Shown: positions 1-7,900, counted from the stretch's first letter. The stretch is 13,239 bases of DNA from JANRJY01 sp033763735 (GCA_033763735.1 JANRJY010000088.1:1-13239); one strand, 5' to 3'. The notes: generated from the sequence alone by a model not told the origin. Translations and numbers: made by a program.

Positions 1-178
1 TCTTACCTTTGTTCCAAGAGAAAACTTCGACACAACACCTTTGTTGCCGAAATTGAAAACGGGCTTTGCAGCCTTCATGTCGAAACTTTATGCTGGTGTG
101 CCACCAGCCCGTTTCAACATTCGGCAACAACCGAGCCATTAGCTGCAAGCATACCAACCGACCACTACGACATAAACA
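1..178. other. Non-coding leader upstream of the Crp/Fnr gene
   Basis: No credible gene is seen here. Frame 1 stays open from the left edge to about position 216, but it has no start in the window and no recognisable protein character. The stretch carries an imperfect inverted repeat (annotated separately) and a perfect TAnnTTTG match (TACCTTTG, 4-11). That match could be the -7 element of a promoter for the downstream gene with a leader of about 160 nt. Its -33 partner would lie outside the window, so this is only a suggestion. Confidence 0.4.
41..130. repeat. 25-nt imperfect inverted repeat (large hairpin)
   Basis: Arms 41-65 and 106-130 are reverse complements at 21 of 25 positions. The outer 11 nt (TTGTTGCCGAA / TTCGGCAACAA) and the inner seven (ACGGGCT / AGCCCGT) match perfectly. 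The 40-nt loop contains a smaller GCTGGTGTGCCACCAGC hairpin that would compete with the long one. There is no T tract, so it is not an ordinary terminator. It resembles the palindromic intergenic or attC-like elements that separate accessory genes in Bacteroidota; that reading is inference. Confidence 0.6.
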
Positions 179-739
179 ATGGACAGATTTTTACAAAATA
201 TAAACAAGTATGTTAAGCCGACACAGGACGACTTGACAAAAATTTTGCAGCGTTTTAAAACAAAGGAAATTAAGAAAGGTAGATTTTTGGTTCGTAGCGG
301 ACAGACGAGCAACGAGTTTATATTTATTGACAAAGGTTGTCTTAGGGTATTTTGGGAGCGAGATTATAATGAGGTGACAGGCTGGTTTGCTTTTGAAGAC
401 GACTTTTTTTGTGAGTTAAGCAGTTTCATTCCACAACAATCTTCGACTTTTGGTGTACAAGCAATTGAAGACACAACCATTCTTTACATCACACGGAAAG
501 AAATGGAAAAACTATTTGTAGAAGTCCCCATTTTTGAAACCTTCATTCGCAAGTTTTGGGAACAAATTATTTCTCATTTGGTAGGCAATATGATTTCATT
601 TCAAACCGAAACAGCTGAAAAAAGGTACGAGAAAGCAATGAAACATCCCAAACTTTTACAGCGTGTTCCGCTCAAATATCTTTCTTCCTATTTAGGCATT
701 ACGCCATCATCGTTGAGCCGACTTCGCAAGCATAAATAA
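179..739 (+). CDS. Crp/Fnr family transcriptional regulator
   Basis: This 186-aa protein has the standard Crp/Fnr layout. Residues about 25-115 form a cyclic-nucleotide-binding-type beta-barrel (FLVRSGQTSNEFIFIDKG, then the QAIEDTTILYITRKEMEKLF strand-helix region). A dimerisation helix follows, and a C-terminal helix-turn-helix at about 162-184 (LKYLSSYLGITPSSLSRLRK) binds DNA. The phosphate-binding cassette of true cAMP receptors (GE...RxA) is replaced by CELSSFIPQQSSTFGVQA, so cAMP binding is unlikely, as in most Bacteroidota members. No Fnr-type cysteine cluster is seen, so oxygen sensing through Fe-S is unlikely. The ATG at 179 gives a normal family length and has no Shine-Dalgarno. The gene lies upstream of a four-gene operon in the same orientation and is a natural candidate to regulate it, but a small terminator lies between. 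The ligand is unknown. Confidence 0.9.
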   Translation: MDRFLQNINKYVKPTQDDLTKILQRFKTKEIKKGRFLVRSGQTSNEFIFIDKGCLRVFWERDYNEVTGWFAFEDDFFCELSSFIPQQSSTFGVQAIEDTTILYITRKEMEKLFVEVPIFETFIRKFWEQIISHLVGNMISFQTETAEKRYEKAMKHPKLLQRVPLKYLSSYLGITPSSLSRLRKHK

Positions 740-741
740 CG

Positions 742-763
742 AAATTGCCATTTGGCAATTTTT
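742..763 (+). terminator. Short intrinsic terminator-like hairpin
   Basis: AAATTGCC (742-749) pairs with GGCAATTT (754-761) around a four-base loop, and the right arm runs into a T tract (759-763). It begins two bases after the Crp/Fnr stop codon. The stem is AT-rich and short, so termination may be partial. Confidence 0.5.
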
Positions 764-780
764 CGCTTTCATCTAGTAAT

Positions 781-788
781 GAACTTTG
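781..788 (+). promoter_or_regulatory. Possible -7 element of the SDR operon promoter
   Basis: GAACTTTG matches the Bacteroidota TAnnTTTG -7 consensus at 5 of its 6 fixed positions and lies 27 nt before the SDR start codon. No convincing -33 TTTG sits 19-21 nt upstream; the best candidate is a T run at 759-762. This is weak support for a separate operon promoter. Confidence 0.25.
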
Positions 789-815
789 CATAAGTAAACA
801 TAAAAGTTCAATTAA

Positions 816-1451
816 ATGAAAGTATTCTTATTTGGGGCAACAAGCCCAACCGGAAAAATGGTTTTGGAAAACTTGCTTGTTGAAAATCATTTTGTAACAG
901 CATTGGCAAGAAATCCTGACACCATTTCTACCCGTCATCCTAATCTTAAAGTAGTCAAGGGTGATGTTTTCAATCCTTCAAGTTTTCAAGAGTGCATAAA
1001 CGGCAACGACCTTGTTGTTTCCATTCTTGGCACAGGTAGTAACAATAAACCTACAACAGTTTATTCCGTAAGCGGTCAAAACATATTGGACGCTATGCGA
1101 AAAGCAGGTACCAAAAAGCTCATCACTTTGACATCGGGCGGAGTGCAGAAAGACGACCCAGTTATTCAAAAAAGTTTCTTCTACAAATATATTGGGCTTT
1201 GGTATCTGCGACACATTTATTCTGATATGACCCTTTGGGAAAACACATTAGAAAAATCAAAAGATATTGACTGGATTTGCATAAGACCAACTTACCTACG
1301 AAACGGAGAACTCACAAAAAAGTATCGTGTAAACAAAACATATTCACCTGACAAAGGCTGGAAAATATCACGAGCCGACCTTGCCGACTTCATTACAAAA
1401 CAGGTAACCTCTAACGAATTTGTTCATCAAAAACCCGTTATCGCATACTAA
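816..1451 (+). CDS. NAD(P)-binding atypical SDR-family oxidoreductase
   Basis: This 211-aa cytoplasmic protein has an N-terminal Rossmann nucleotide-binding loop, GATSPTG at residues 7-13, after strand MKVFLF. ARNP at about 31-34 ends the second beta strand, where the family chooses NADPH. VVKGDVF (about 47-53) and VVSILGTG follow the order of atypical SDR (SDR_a5 / NmrA-like, NAD(P)-binding_10) proteins, and LITLTSGG and DWICIRPTYL are also diagnostic. It lacks the classical YxxxK catalytic pair, as expected for atypical members, which act as flavin reductase-like enzymes, quinone reductases or redox-sensing binders. The substrate cannot be read from sequence. It is first in a tightly packed operon: its stop codon is one base from the next start. 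Confidence 0.9.
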   Translation: MKVFLFGATSPTGKMVLENLLVENHFVTALARNPDTISTRHPNLKVVKGDVFNPSSFQECINGNDLVVSILGTGSNNKPTTVYSVSGQNILDAMRKAGTKKLITLTSGGVQKDDPVIQKSFFYKYIGLWYLRHIYSDMTLWENTLEKSKDIDWICIRPTYLRNGELTKKYRVNKTYSPDKGWKISRADLADFITKQVTSNEFVHQKPVIAY

Positions 1452-1452
1452 T

Positions 1453-1866
1453 ATGAAATCAATAATTCTTTCACTAAGTTTTTTGTTGTCTTCGATTTTG
1501 GTAATGGCACAAAAAACCACAGTAACAATTCAAGTAAATAACATACAAGTTGGCAAAGGTTCGGTCGTCATTAACATTTATGACAAAGAAGCATCCTTTT
1601 TCAAGACAGCGTTTGTTTCAAAAACGCAAACAGCCGACAATGCTTCATTGAAATTTACCTTTGAAATTCCAAATGGAACATATGCCATTTCCATCTATCA
1701 AGACATTGACAACAATGGAAAACTAAATCAAGGTTGGTTTGAAATTCCATTAGAGCCTGTGGGCTTTGGCAATAACTTCAAGCCAAAATTTTCAGCACCA
1801 ACCTTTCATAATTGTGCAGTAATTATTTCGAAATCAAATAATCAATTTACAATCTCACTAAATTAA
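1453..1866 (+). CDS. Secreted DUF2141 domain protein
   Basis: This 137-aa protein has a clear signal peptide, hydrophobic from residue 3 and ending LVMAQ at about 20, so it is exported to the periplasm or surface. The mature part matches DUF2141: GKGSVVINIYDKEASFF near the start, then the hallmark block FEIPNGTYAISIYQDIDNNG, followed by GWFEIPLEPVGFGNN and the FSAPTFHNCAV stretch. The family is common in Bacteroidota and proteobacteria and has no established activity. The D-x-D-x-N-G pattern suggests calcium or another ligand could be bound, but that is inference. The ATG at 1453 is preferred over the in-frame 1420 because it begins the signal peptide directly and sits one base after the upstream stop. 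Confidence 0.9.
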   Translation: MKSIILSLSFLLSSILVMAQKTTVTIQVNNIQVGKGSVVINIYDKEASFFKTAFVSKTQTADNASLKFTFEIPNGTYAISIYQDIDNNGKLNQGWFEIPLEPVGFGNNFKPKFSAPTFHNCAVIISKSNNQFTISLN

Positions 1867-1871
1867 AAATT

Positions 1872-2342
1872 ATGAAAAATATCAGCAGACTTACTTCTGA
1901 AACTACGAATGAAAACATATCTCTTTTGAATGATTTTGTAACAAAATGGAATAGTAAAAACCTTGAGCTATTCAGCACAGTATTTACTGATGATGCTGAA
2001 TACATTGACATCGTTGGACAAATTGCAATAGGGAAAAATGATTTAATTGAGCAACACCGTTTCCCATTTGAAGTTGTTAACAAGATTGCAATTTTTAGCT
2101 TGGACAATTTATACATAAGGTCAGTTGCCGAAAATCATATTCTAGTAACAGGCAATTGGGTTTGTGAAAATAGCACAACACCAAAAGGGGATATATTGCC
2201 AATAAGGTCAGGGGTTATTCAAGTTATTTGCAGAAACGAAAATAATGAATGGAAAATATCACTGGTGCATAATACAGATTTATCGCAAGTTTATTCAGGT
2301 ATTGTTAATACTGAACTAAGGTTTCACACAACTCAAAAATGA
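1872..2342 (+). CDS. SnoaL-like / NTF2-superfamily protein (SgcJ/EcaC type)
   Basis: This 156-aa protein has the layout of the small alpha+beta-barrel NTF2-like fold. An N-terminal helix (ISLLNDFVTKWNSKNLELFS) leads into the VFTDDAEYIDIVGQIAIGKND hairpin, whose pattern 'work-time / acidic-Y / G-x-x-x-x-G' is typical of SgcJ/EcaC and DUF4440 proteins. Beta strands follow with ILVTGNWVCEN and SGVIQVICRNENNEWKISLVHNTDLS, the last being the usual W-x-I-x-x-x-H-x-T end. Members include polyketide cyclases, ketosteroid isomerase relatives and many of unknown role, so no reaction is assigned. No signal peptide is seen. It starts five bases after the DUF2141 stop, and its stop overlaps the next start (ATGA, 2339-2342), which indicates translational coupling. 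Confidence 0.85.
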   Translation: MKNISRLTSETTNENISLLNDFVTKWNSKNLELFSTVFTDDAEYIDIVGQIAIGKNDLIEQHRFPFEVVNKIAIFSLDNLYIRSVAENHILVTGNWVCENSTTPKGDILPIRSGVIQVICRNENNEWKISLVHNTDLSQVYSGIVNTELRFHTTQK

Positions 2343-2809
2343 AAATGAAAAAACAATCAAATATTTCGGCACTAGCAATGACTGCCTATTTTCTACTTGC
2401 ATTTTACATTTACGGTGCAACCGTAATGGAAGTGTTTGTTTATTATCCATCTTGGCAACACATTCATTCAGACTGGATAACATTCAAAAAATTAGTTGAC
2501 AGCTTAATAATTCCTCGTTACGTTGTGCCAACAATGTTGGTTTACATTCCGCTAATCATAATGTTTTGGCACCGTAGCAAATCCTTACCCAAGTGGACAA
2601 TTTGGGCTTCTCTTGTGGGTTATCTCATTCCAACAATTTCTACAATGTTGGTGCAACTTCCTATACAGTTCAAACTTGAAGAAGGCTTTGACCAAGCTCT
2701 TTACGAAAAACTAATGTGGACAGACCTTTATTATAGACAAATTGCAGCATTTTTTGGTTTCGTTCTAAGCGGTTATATGTTATTCAGAGTGGTGCGACAA
2801 GCAGAATAG
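2339..2809 (+). CDS. Four-helix integral membrane protein, unknown function
   Basis: This 156-aa protein has four predicted transmembrane segments at about residues 12-36, 59-78, 86-108 and 131-152, with short charged connections (HRSKSLPK, KLEEGFDQALYEK). The last helix is preceded by TDLYYRQ. The size and helix number recall the DUF1772 / anthrone oxygenase-like membrane family, but the match is by general character and I cannot confirm it. Translation may start at 2339, overlapping the SnoaL-like stop by four bases, or at the second ATG at 2345; coupling favours 2339. It is the last gene of the operon. A membrane protein beside an oxidoreductase and an NTF2-like protein suggests handling of a hydrophobic small molecule, which is inference only. 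Confidence 0.75.
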   Translation: MKMKKQSNISALAMTAYFLLAFYIYGATVMEVFVYYPSWQHIHSDWITFKKLVDSLIIPRYVVPTMLVYIPLIIMFWHRSKSLPKWTIWASLVGYLIPTISTMLVQLPIQFKLEEGFDQALYEKLMWTDLYYRQIAAFFGFVLSGYMLFRVVRQAE

Positions 2810-2818
2810 ATTAATAAA

Positions 2819-2872
2819 ATGAAAAATGATATTAGTATTCCAAACATCCGTAAATACCAAAAAGAAGATTAA
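2819..2872 (+). pseudogene. 17-codon stub resembling the start of a GNAT acetyltransferase
   Basis: An ATG ten bases after the preceding stop opens a 17-aa frame, MKNDISIPNIRKYQKED, ended by TAA at 2870-2872. The IRKYQKED pattern is what the first beta strand and helix of many GNAT N-acetyltransferases look like. The sequence after the stop shows no continuation before the REP-like hairpins and transposase relic begin. It may be the remnant of a gene cut off by that element, or a chance short frame; the evidence is thin. Confidence 0.25.
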
Positions 2873-2905
2873 ATCATTAACCGCATTTTTAAACAACTTT
2901 CAGCT

Positions 2906-2935
2906 ATTCGACATGTTCCGCAGGGCATGTCGAAT
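2906..2935. repeat. REP-like hairpin A, left copy
   Basis: Perfect 10-bp arms ATTCGACATG (2906-2915) and CATGTCGAAT (2926-2935) enclose a ten-base loop. The stem shares TTCGACATG/CATGTCGAA with the hairpin on the other side of the RAYT pseudogene. RAYT transposases are known to sit between REP palindromes, which they recognise and cleave. Confidence 0.8.
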
Positions 2936-2947
2936 TGTAGATAATAA

Positions 2948-2962
2948 GGGATTTGCAATCCC
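2948..2962. repeat. REP-like hairpin B, left copy
   Basis: GGGATT (2948-2953) and AATCCC (2957-2962) form a perfect six-base-pair stem with loop TGC. It lies between hairpin A and the transposase start and has a counterpart just after the transposase end. Confidence 0.65.
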
Positions 2963-2970
2963 ATATTAAG

Positions 2971-2990
2971 CATGATATATTTACATCATG
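2971..2990 (+). promoter_or_regulatory. Small inverted repeat covering the transposase start codon
   Basis: CATGAT (2971-2976) is complementary to ATCATG (2985-2990) across eight bases. The right arm contains the ATG at 2988, so in RNA this hairpin could hide the start codon. Structures that limit transposase translation are known in other insertion sequences. The short AT-rich stem makes this tentative. Confidence 0.3.
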
Positions 2991-3515
2991 GCATTAACAT
3001 ATACTATAAAAGACCAACATGGGCTTTATTTTATCACTTGTACTGTACATCAGTGGGTAGATGTTTTCACACGTAAGGAGTATGTAAATATTATTTTGGA
3101 CAGTTTGAGATTTTGTCAAAAGGAGAAAGGTTTACAAATTTATGCTTGGGTAATCATGAGTAATCATATTCATTTAATTATAAAAAGTGAAAAAGAATAA
3201 CTGAGTAATATTATCAGGGATTTCAAAAAATATACCTCTACTCAGTTAGTATCTGCAATAAAGTTAAATGAAAAGGAAAGCAGAAAAAAATGGCTATTAT
3301 GGCTTTTGAAGAAAGAAGACAAGGTTTGGTTTTGGGAGGAGGGGTATCATGGCGTAGAGATTTTAACCAAACCATTTTTTGAAACCAAAATGAATTATAT
3401 CCATCTTAATCCAGTTAGAGCTGGTATAGTGGAAAAAGAAGAATAATATTTATATAGTAGTTGTGGTGAATATTATGGAATAAGAAAAAGTTTATTGGAA
3501 TTAGCAGTTTATTGA
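2988..3515 (+). pseudogene. RAYT: REP-associated tyrosine transposase (IS200-like, Y1_Tnp), two nonsense codons
   Basis: Reading one frame from the ATG at 2988 to TGA at 3513-3515 gives a nearly full-length Bacteroidota-type RAYT, interrupted by TAA at 3198-3200 and TAA at 3444-3446. The N-terminal 70 aa hold YFITCTVHQWVDVFTRKEY and the HUH metal-binding motif SNHIHLII (His60, His62). The second part has LSNIIRDFKKYTSTQLV, SRKKWLLWLLKK, GYHGVEI and MNYIHLNPVRAGIV, where the nucleophilic tyrosine is expected. The last part, YLYSSCGEYYG to LLELAVY, is the usual C-terminus. RAYTs cut and join single-stranded REP hairpins. The first stop separates HUH from tyrosine, so no active enzyme is expected. 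No frameshift is seen, and either stop could come from one substitution (for example GAA to TAA), so inactivation looks recent. Suppression or sequencing error are alternatives. Confidence 0.9.
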
Positions 3516-3518
3516 AAT

Positions 3519-3532
3519 GGGATTAAAAATCC
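3519..3532. repeat. REP-like hairpin B, right copy
   Basis: GGATT (3520-3524) pairs with AATCC (3528-3532) across AAA, starting four bases after the transposase terminal stop. It is a degenerate counterpart of the GGGATT...AATCCC hairpin at 2948-2962. Confidence 0.55.
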
Positions 3533-3543
3533 TGTTTATCTAT

Positions 3544-3576
3544 TGTTCGACATGCGCTTCGCTAACATGTCGAACA
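3544..3576. repeat. REP-like hairpin A, right copy
   Basis: Perfect 11-bp arms TGTTCGACATG (3544-3554) and CATGTCGAACA (3566-3576) enclose an 11-base loop. The stem core is identical to that of the left copy at 2906-2935. With hairpin B just inside it, the arrangement A-B-transposase-B-A is symmetric. No gene is evident in the following 195 bases up to the LuxR stop. Confidence 0.8.
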
Positions 3577-3771
3577 GCGGATTCTTTTATACAAAGGAGT
3601 GCAAAGGGGATGCTCCACAGTGTGAGTGAGTCTTACCGAGACGCTAAAACCAAAGGGGGAAAAGATCCCACAATAACAATTGCTGATATCCACAGTTCAC
3701 TTAGTGTGCGACCATGGGTATACAATCAAGTCAATCGTAAAAAGAAAAAAACAGAATGTGTACAAGAGCGA

Positions 3772-4569
3772 TTATTGCAAAAAACCGGCCAATTCCGTTG
3801 ACTTATGCACATTCAATTTTTCGAAAATATTCCGTTTATGTGCCTTAACTGTGTATGGTGATATAAATAACTTTTCAGCAATTTGTTCGCTTGTTTCTCC
3901 CTTTGAAATCAAATAAGCTATTTCTAATTCTCTTTCACTCAACTCATTTATGGGGTTGTCTTCAGGAATAAATACCTTGGATACCTCCTGATGCCCACTA
4001 AGCTTATCATAAAATTCGGCTTTGAATATTATTTTGTTATCGGCTTTAAGTTCGGTGATGTCAATCGTTATTCCCAATGCAATCAAAGGCAGACCATTTT
4101 CCTGATCAGGAACCACACAAAATTGATTCATGAATTTGCCATAAGTACCATCCCCCCGCAATAAACGATAATTGTTGGTATACCGCACTTTATCTCTCAA
4201 CGATATGGGAATATCTACCGCAAGTTCTTCTGCGTATTTAAAACAATCAATTGTCAGTATTTTTAAGTCAGCAGGATGCATGCGACTAAATGTGAAATTC
4301 ATACCCATTTTATTGAAATTGAGCTGAATTTCTTGTTCAGTCATTCGGAACATTCTGCCATAAACATTGGGCGTAAAGTATTTGACACCCAGATCTACAT
4401 AACTAAAAATGAAATAGGCCGAAGGATTAAGTGTATCTCTTAATGTACTTACTACCGGATGTGTTTGGAGCAAATTATTCAATAATTCCTCATAATATGA
4501 AGGGGTATTGTTCAACAAGTGCCTGCTAAATTCAAAAATATTATTTAATCCAATTTGTTTATGGGGCAT
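3772..4569 (-). CDS. LuxR-type transcriptional regulator with N-terminal PAS-like sensor region
   Basis: This is a 265-aa protein. Residues 208-265 are a complete LuxR/GerE helix-turn-helix (LSERELEIAYLISKGETSEQIAEKLFISPYTVKAHKRNIFEKLNV in outline). Upstream, residues about 45-175 resemble a PAS-type sensor: NPSAYFIFSYVDLGVKYFTPN near the start, and NYRLLRGDGTYGKFMNQF with ALGITIDITELK at the end, the usual PAS/PAC finish. Response-regulator aspartate motifs are absent, so it is probably a one-component cytoplasmic sensor. Ligand unknown. The gene diverges from the 1115-aa secreted protein across 418 bp, making that gene a plausible target. The ATG at 4567-4569 gives a full-length product; no Shine-Dalgarno is seen. 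Confidence 0.88.
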   Translation of the reverse strand: MPHKQIGLNNIFEFSRHLLNNTPSYYEELLNNLLQTHPVVSTLRDTLNPSAYFIFSYVDLGVKYFTPNVYGRMFRMTEQEIQLNFNKMGMNFTFSRMHPADLKILTIDCFKYAEELAVDIPISLRDKVRYTNNYRLLRGDGTYGKFMNQFCVVPDQENGLPLIALGITIDITELKADNKIIFKAEFYDKLSGHQEVSKVFIPEDNPINELSERELEIAYLISKGETSEQIAEKLFISPYTVKAHKRNIFEKLNVHKSTELAGFLQ

Positions 4570-4987
4570 AAAACTAACGATGGAGTGTTATGAGGCTCTT
4601 TTTATTAATAACGGTTTCTGTATTTCTACATCTGAAAATTATCATTTTTTCTAAGAATTAACAATTCAATTTATAAAAAAACACCTTCTAAATACAAATA
4701 AATGATTCTGCATTTTACAGGAATTTTCAGTGTTTGTTATAACTGGGACTTAATTAGATCAATGTACCACATAGCTTTAAAGACACTTATTTGATTTAGC
4801 CAAAATAAATCACGCAAACATTTCATTATCAAGTAAATACAAAATTTACATCAAGCATTAAATACATAATTTTATTCGGAAACGCTGATCTGCGATAGTA
4901 TAAAAATAGTCCTTTTGTTCTATTGATACGTGTTTTAGCATTCCTCAATTTTGTATCATCAAATAATTCATCAACATCAATACTACA
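4570..4987. other. Divergent AT-rich intergenic region
   Basis: This 418-bp region separates the starts of the LuxR-type regulator and the large T9SS protein. It is very AT-rich and holds no recognisable gene or strong palindrome. It must contain both divergent promoters. One candidate for the rightward gene is annotated; I could not find a clear TAnnTTTG element for the leftward one. Confidence 0.6.
4922..4953 (+). promoter_or_regulatory. Candidate Bacteroidota-type promoter of the large secreted protein gene
   Basis: CAATTTTG (4946-4953) matches the TAnnTTTG -7 consensus at 5 of 6 fixed positions. ATTG (4922-4925) lies 20 bases upstream, at the spacing expected for the -33 TTTG element. 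Transcription would begin near 4960, leaving a leader of about 28 nt. Both boxes are imperfect. Confidence 0.35.
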
Positions 4988-7900
4988 ATGAAATCGATAT
5001 ATATACCAATTATAAGTTTAATCACCTCGATACTTATCAACTCCTTGGAAGTGGGTGCATTCAACATTCCGGATAATCCCTCCCGTTATTCCGTTTACCA
5101 ATGGTCCACTCAAAATAATAACTGGGAGGCTGATCGCCAGCATTCGATTAAGTACAATGCCCAAAACAAAGAAGTAAGCCGTGTGATAAAAAACCTTGCT
5201 AACCAAAGAATCTTATCAAAGGACAGCTTAATCTATGATGCTCAGGGCAGAGAGATAGATTACATCAACTATTCGTATAATACGGCCACAGGATTCACCT
5301 TGAACGAACACCGCGAAACGGTGTATTTCGAAGGAAATGAAGTCAAAGTCTCGTATAGCTATTTCTTTGAAAATGGAGCCTGGACGCTCAAAACAGGCAT
5401 GCGCAATGACCGAATAGTCAATGGCACTATTACTACCACAACCATGAGTACCTACGACTTGTTTTTCGGAAATCAATGGACCTACCGATTAAAAACCGAA
5501 ATAAAAAGAGACCTGTCCGGAAAAATAGCAGAAGTCGTCACTTCTACTTTTGACAATGGACAATGGGTGTTGGATAACAAGGAAGTATATACGGGTTGGT
5601 TTTCAAGCCATCCCGATAGATTTACCGGAATGAGCAGATATATCTATGCAGGAAATCAGTGGCAATTGGAAACGGTGCATCAACAAACTACGGTGAGCGG
5701 TGGTTTCTTTTCTGAAACGATTACCGGCATGACGGCTCCTATAACCGTCAAAAGGATAATAGAAAAGCCTGACCAAAGTGAACGAAGCATCAGCAAAAAA
5801 ATACCTAACGGGTGGCAGCTTGAATATATGAAAATGACCATTGCTGACACAATTGTTAAGGAACAATGGAATTATTACGACGAAACTATCCAAGATCAAT
5901 TGGAATATGCCCATGAAAATATCGTAACCACCGATCGCAAAGGAAATATGATTGCCGAAGACTCCAAAATATGGGAACCGGCTACCGGATGGAAACTGGA
6001 CCGATATACTCGCTATCAAAACACAAAAAACGCTTCCGGCAAGCTAGTAGAACAGGTAGTTTCTGATAAATCAGACGAAGCGATTGGATTTATAAATCAA
6101 TACAAAATAGTGGTTGAAGAATATCCAACTACGGTAACATCCCCACCTACCGACACCGCAACGGTGTGTTCAGTAACCGGCAGGAGTTTTTATCATGCAC
6201 ATGCTTTCAGACCGAATGGCGTGTTGATCACTAAACAAAAAGTATTGATAGCCGATGGCAGTGATGCCCGCATCCGCGTATTTACCATGAATGGAAATAA
6301 TCTCAATCTGGTTTCCTCTTATGGCACCTACGGTAATGGTGCCGGCCAATTGAATAATCCACAAATGCTAGCTGCGGACCCTAATGGATTGATATACGCC
6401 AGTATGGCCGGCAATGGTCGAATTGCAGTGATGTCATTGAATGGCAACAACTTGGTATATGTCAACAACCTGAATACCAATATGCAATATCCTTCAGGGA
6501 TGGTATTCAAAAATGGTTATCTCTATGTATCTGAGACAACGGGAAATACAATTACCATATTCACCACCAACGGAATTTCATTTCAACAAGTGGGACAGTA
6601 CAACAATCAGGGGTCTTCTTTTGGTCAATTGAATCAACCCATGGGCATGTGTGTAAAAGATTCGTTATTATATGTAGCTGACAAAAATAATTCCCGAATT
6701 CAGGTATTTAAGGTACAAGGGACAACCTTAACCTTCTTCCGTAGTTTTGGAGGAAATGGTATGTCCAATGGCCAATTTCAGTCTCCACAAGATGTTAAAG
6801 TAAGAGGTAACGAAGTGTATGTAAGCGATAATGGGAACAATAGGATACAAGTCTTTTATTTTGATGGCGGCAGCTATCAATGGATTGAAACTATCGGGTC
6901 CTTTCCATCCACAGTTACCGGAAGTTTTGACGCACCTACAGGCTTGGATATAGACTCAAAATGGGTCATAGTGGCCGAAAATGGCAACTACAGAGCACAA
7001 GTATTGCAAATGGCTCCGCATCGAACCCTAACCTATGGTGGACGCACCACATACAATGCCTTAGAGACCACAGCGTATTTTGCAAGTGTAACAGGAATCG
7101 CTCCTATGGTTCAGTGGTACAACTCTTCTAATACCCTACTTACTACCACATCTGCTTTACGAATTCTCAACCTTTCAACCCATAATATTGGCAACTATTA
7201 CGGCAAAGTATTGGCAGGGTGTAGAACGTATTCAACCCCTTCATTTCAAATTCAAGTCAATCGATTACCGCAAACTGTTGTTGGGTTTATATTACCTGAC
7301 ACCGTTTTCAAATCGCAACAATCTATATTATTGCCTCAGTTGCGTATATTGGGACATTCGGTCACTATGTATGCCTCTTCAGACAACAGCGTTGCCAATT
7401 GGTCATGGGCGGTGAATGGCCAACCCGATACCGTTAAGTTAAGCAGCCGAGGAAGCGTTATGTTGACTGTCGGTAATATGGGCAATATCTATTACTTACC
7501 TATTAGTGTAAGCAAAGAGCTGTTAGTTATGGAAACCCAAACCATTACAGCAACTGCCATCCCAACCGTGTCACTGAGTGGATCTGCCCTCGTCAAAGAC
7601 ATCAATTTCCAATCTACTTCTTTAGAGAACGTAAGTGTCAACGGAATAAGCGCACCTTCAAATATATTCTTGTATGACAATGGTAAATTGACGATTACCG
7701 GAGTAGGAACGATTACCCTTACCGGATACCAAACAGGGGACGAATATTTGCTTCCTGCTAAGCCATATAACTTGATAATAAATGTGGTCACTGTGCCTTC
7801 AATTAACAAGAGTACCCAAACCGTGTTGGGTTATCACTTGCCCATAGTAACACTTACTGGTAATCAGATATTCAACCATGCATTTAACTTCACAGCCACT

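Noticed and set aside
1..216. Open frame 1 entering from the left edge as the tail of a gene
   Set aside because: The translation has no recognisable motif, spans a large inverted repeat and overlaps the Crp/Fnr start.
2988..3515. TAA recoding (alternative genetic code) to explain the RAYT stops
   Set aside because: TAA ends many intact genes in this window at their expected family lengths.
3517..3801. 94-aa plus-strand frame after the RAYT pseudogene
   Set aside because: It runs through both right-hand hairpins, has no family character, and its end overlaps the LuxR gene antisense.
3680..3916. 78-aa plus-strand frame
   Set aside because: Most of it is antisense to the well-supported LuxR C-terminal domain.
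5603..6019. 138-aa minus-strand frame inside the large T9SS gene
   Set aside because: Antisense shadow; the plus-strand reading has clear domains throughout.
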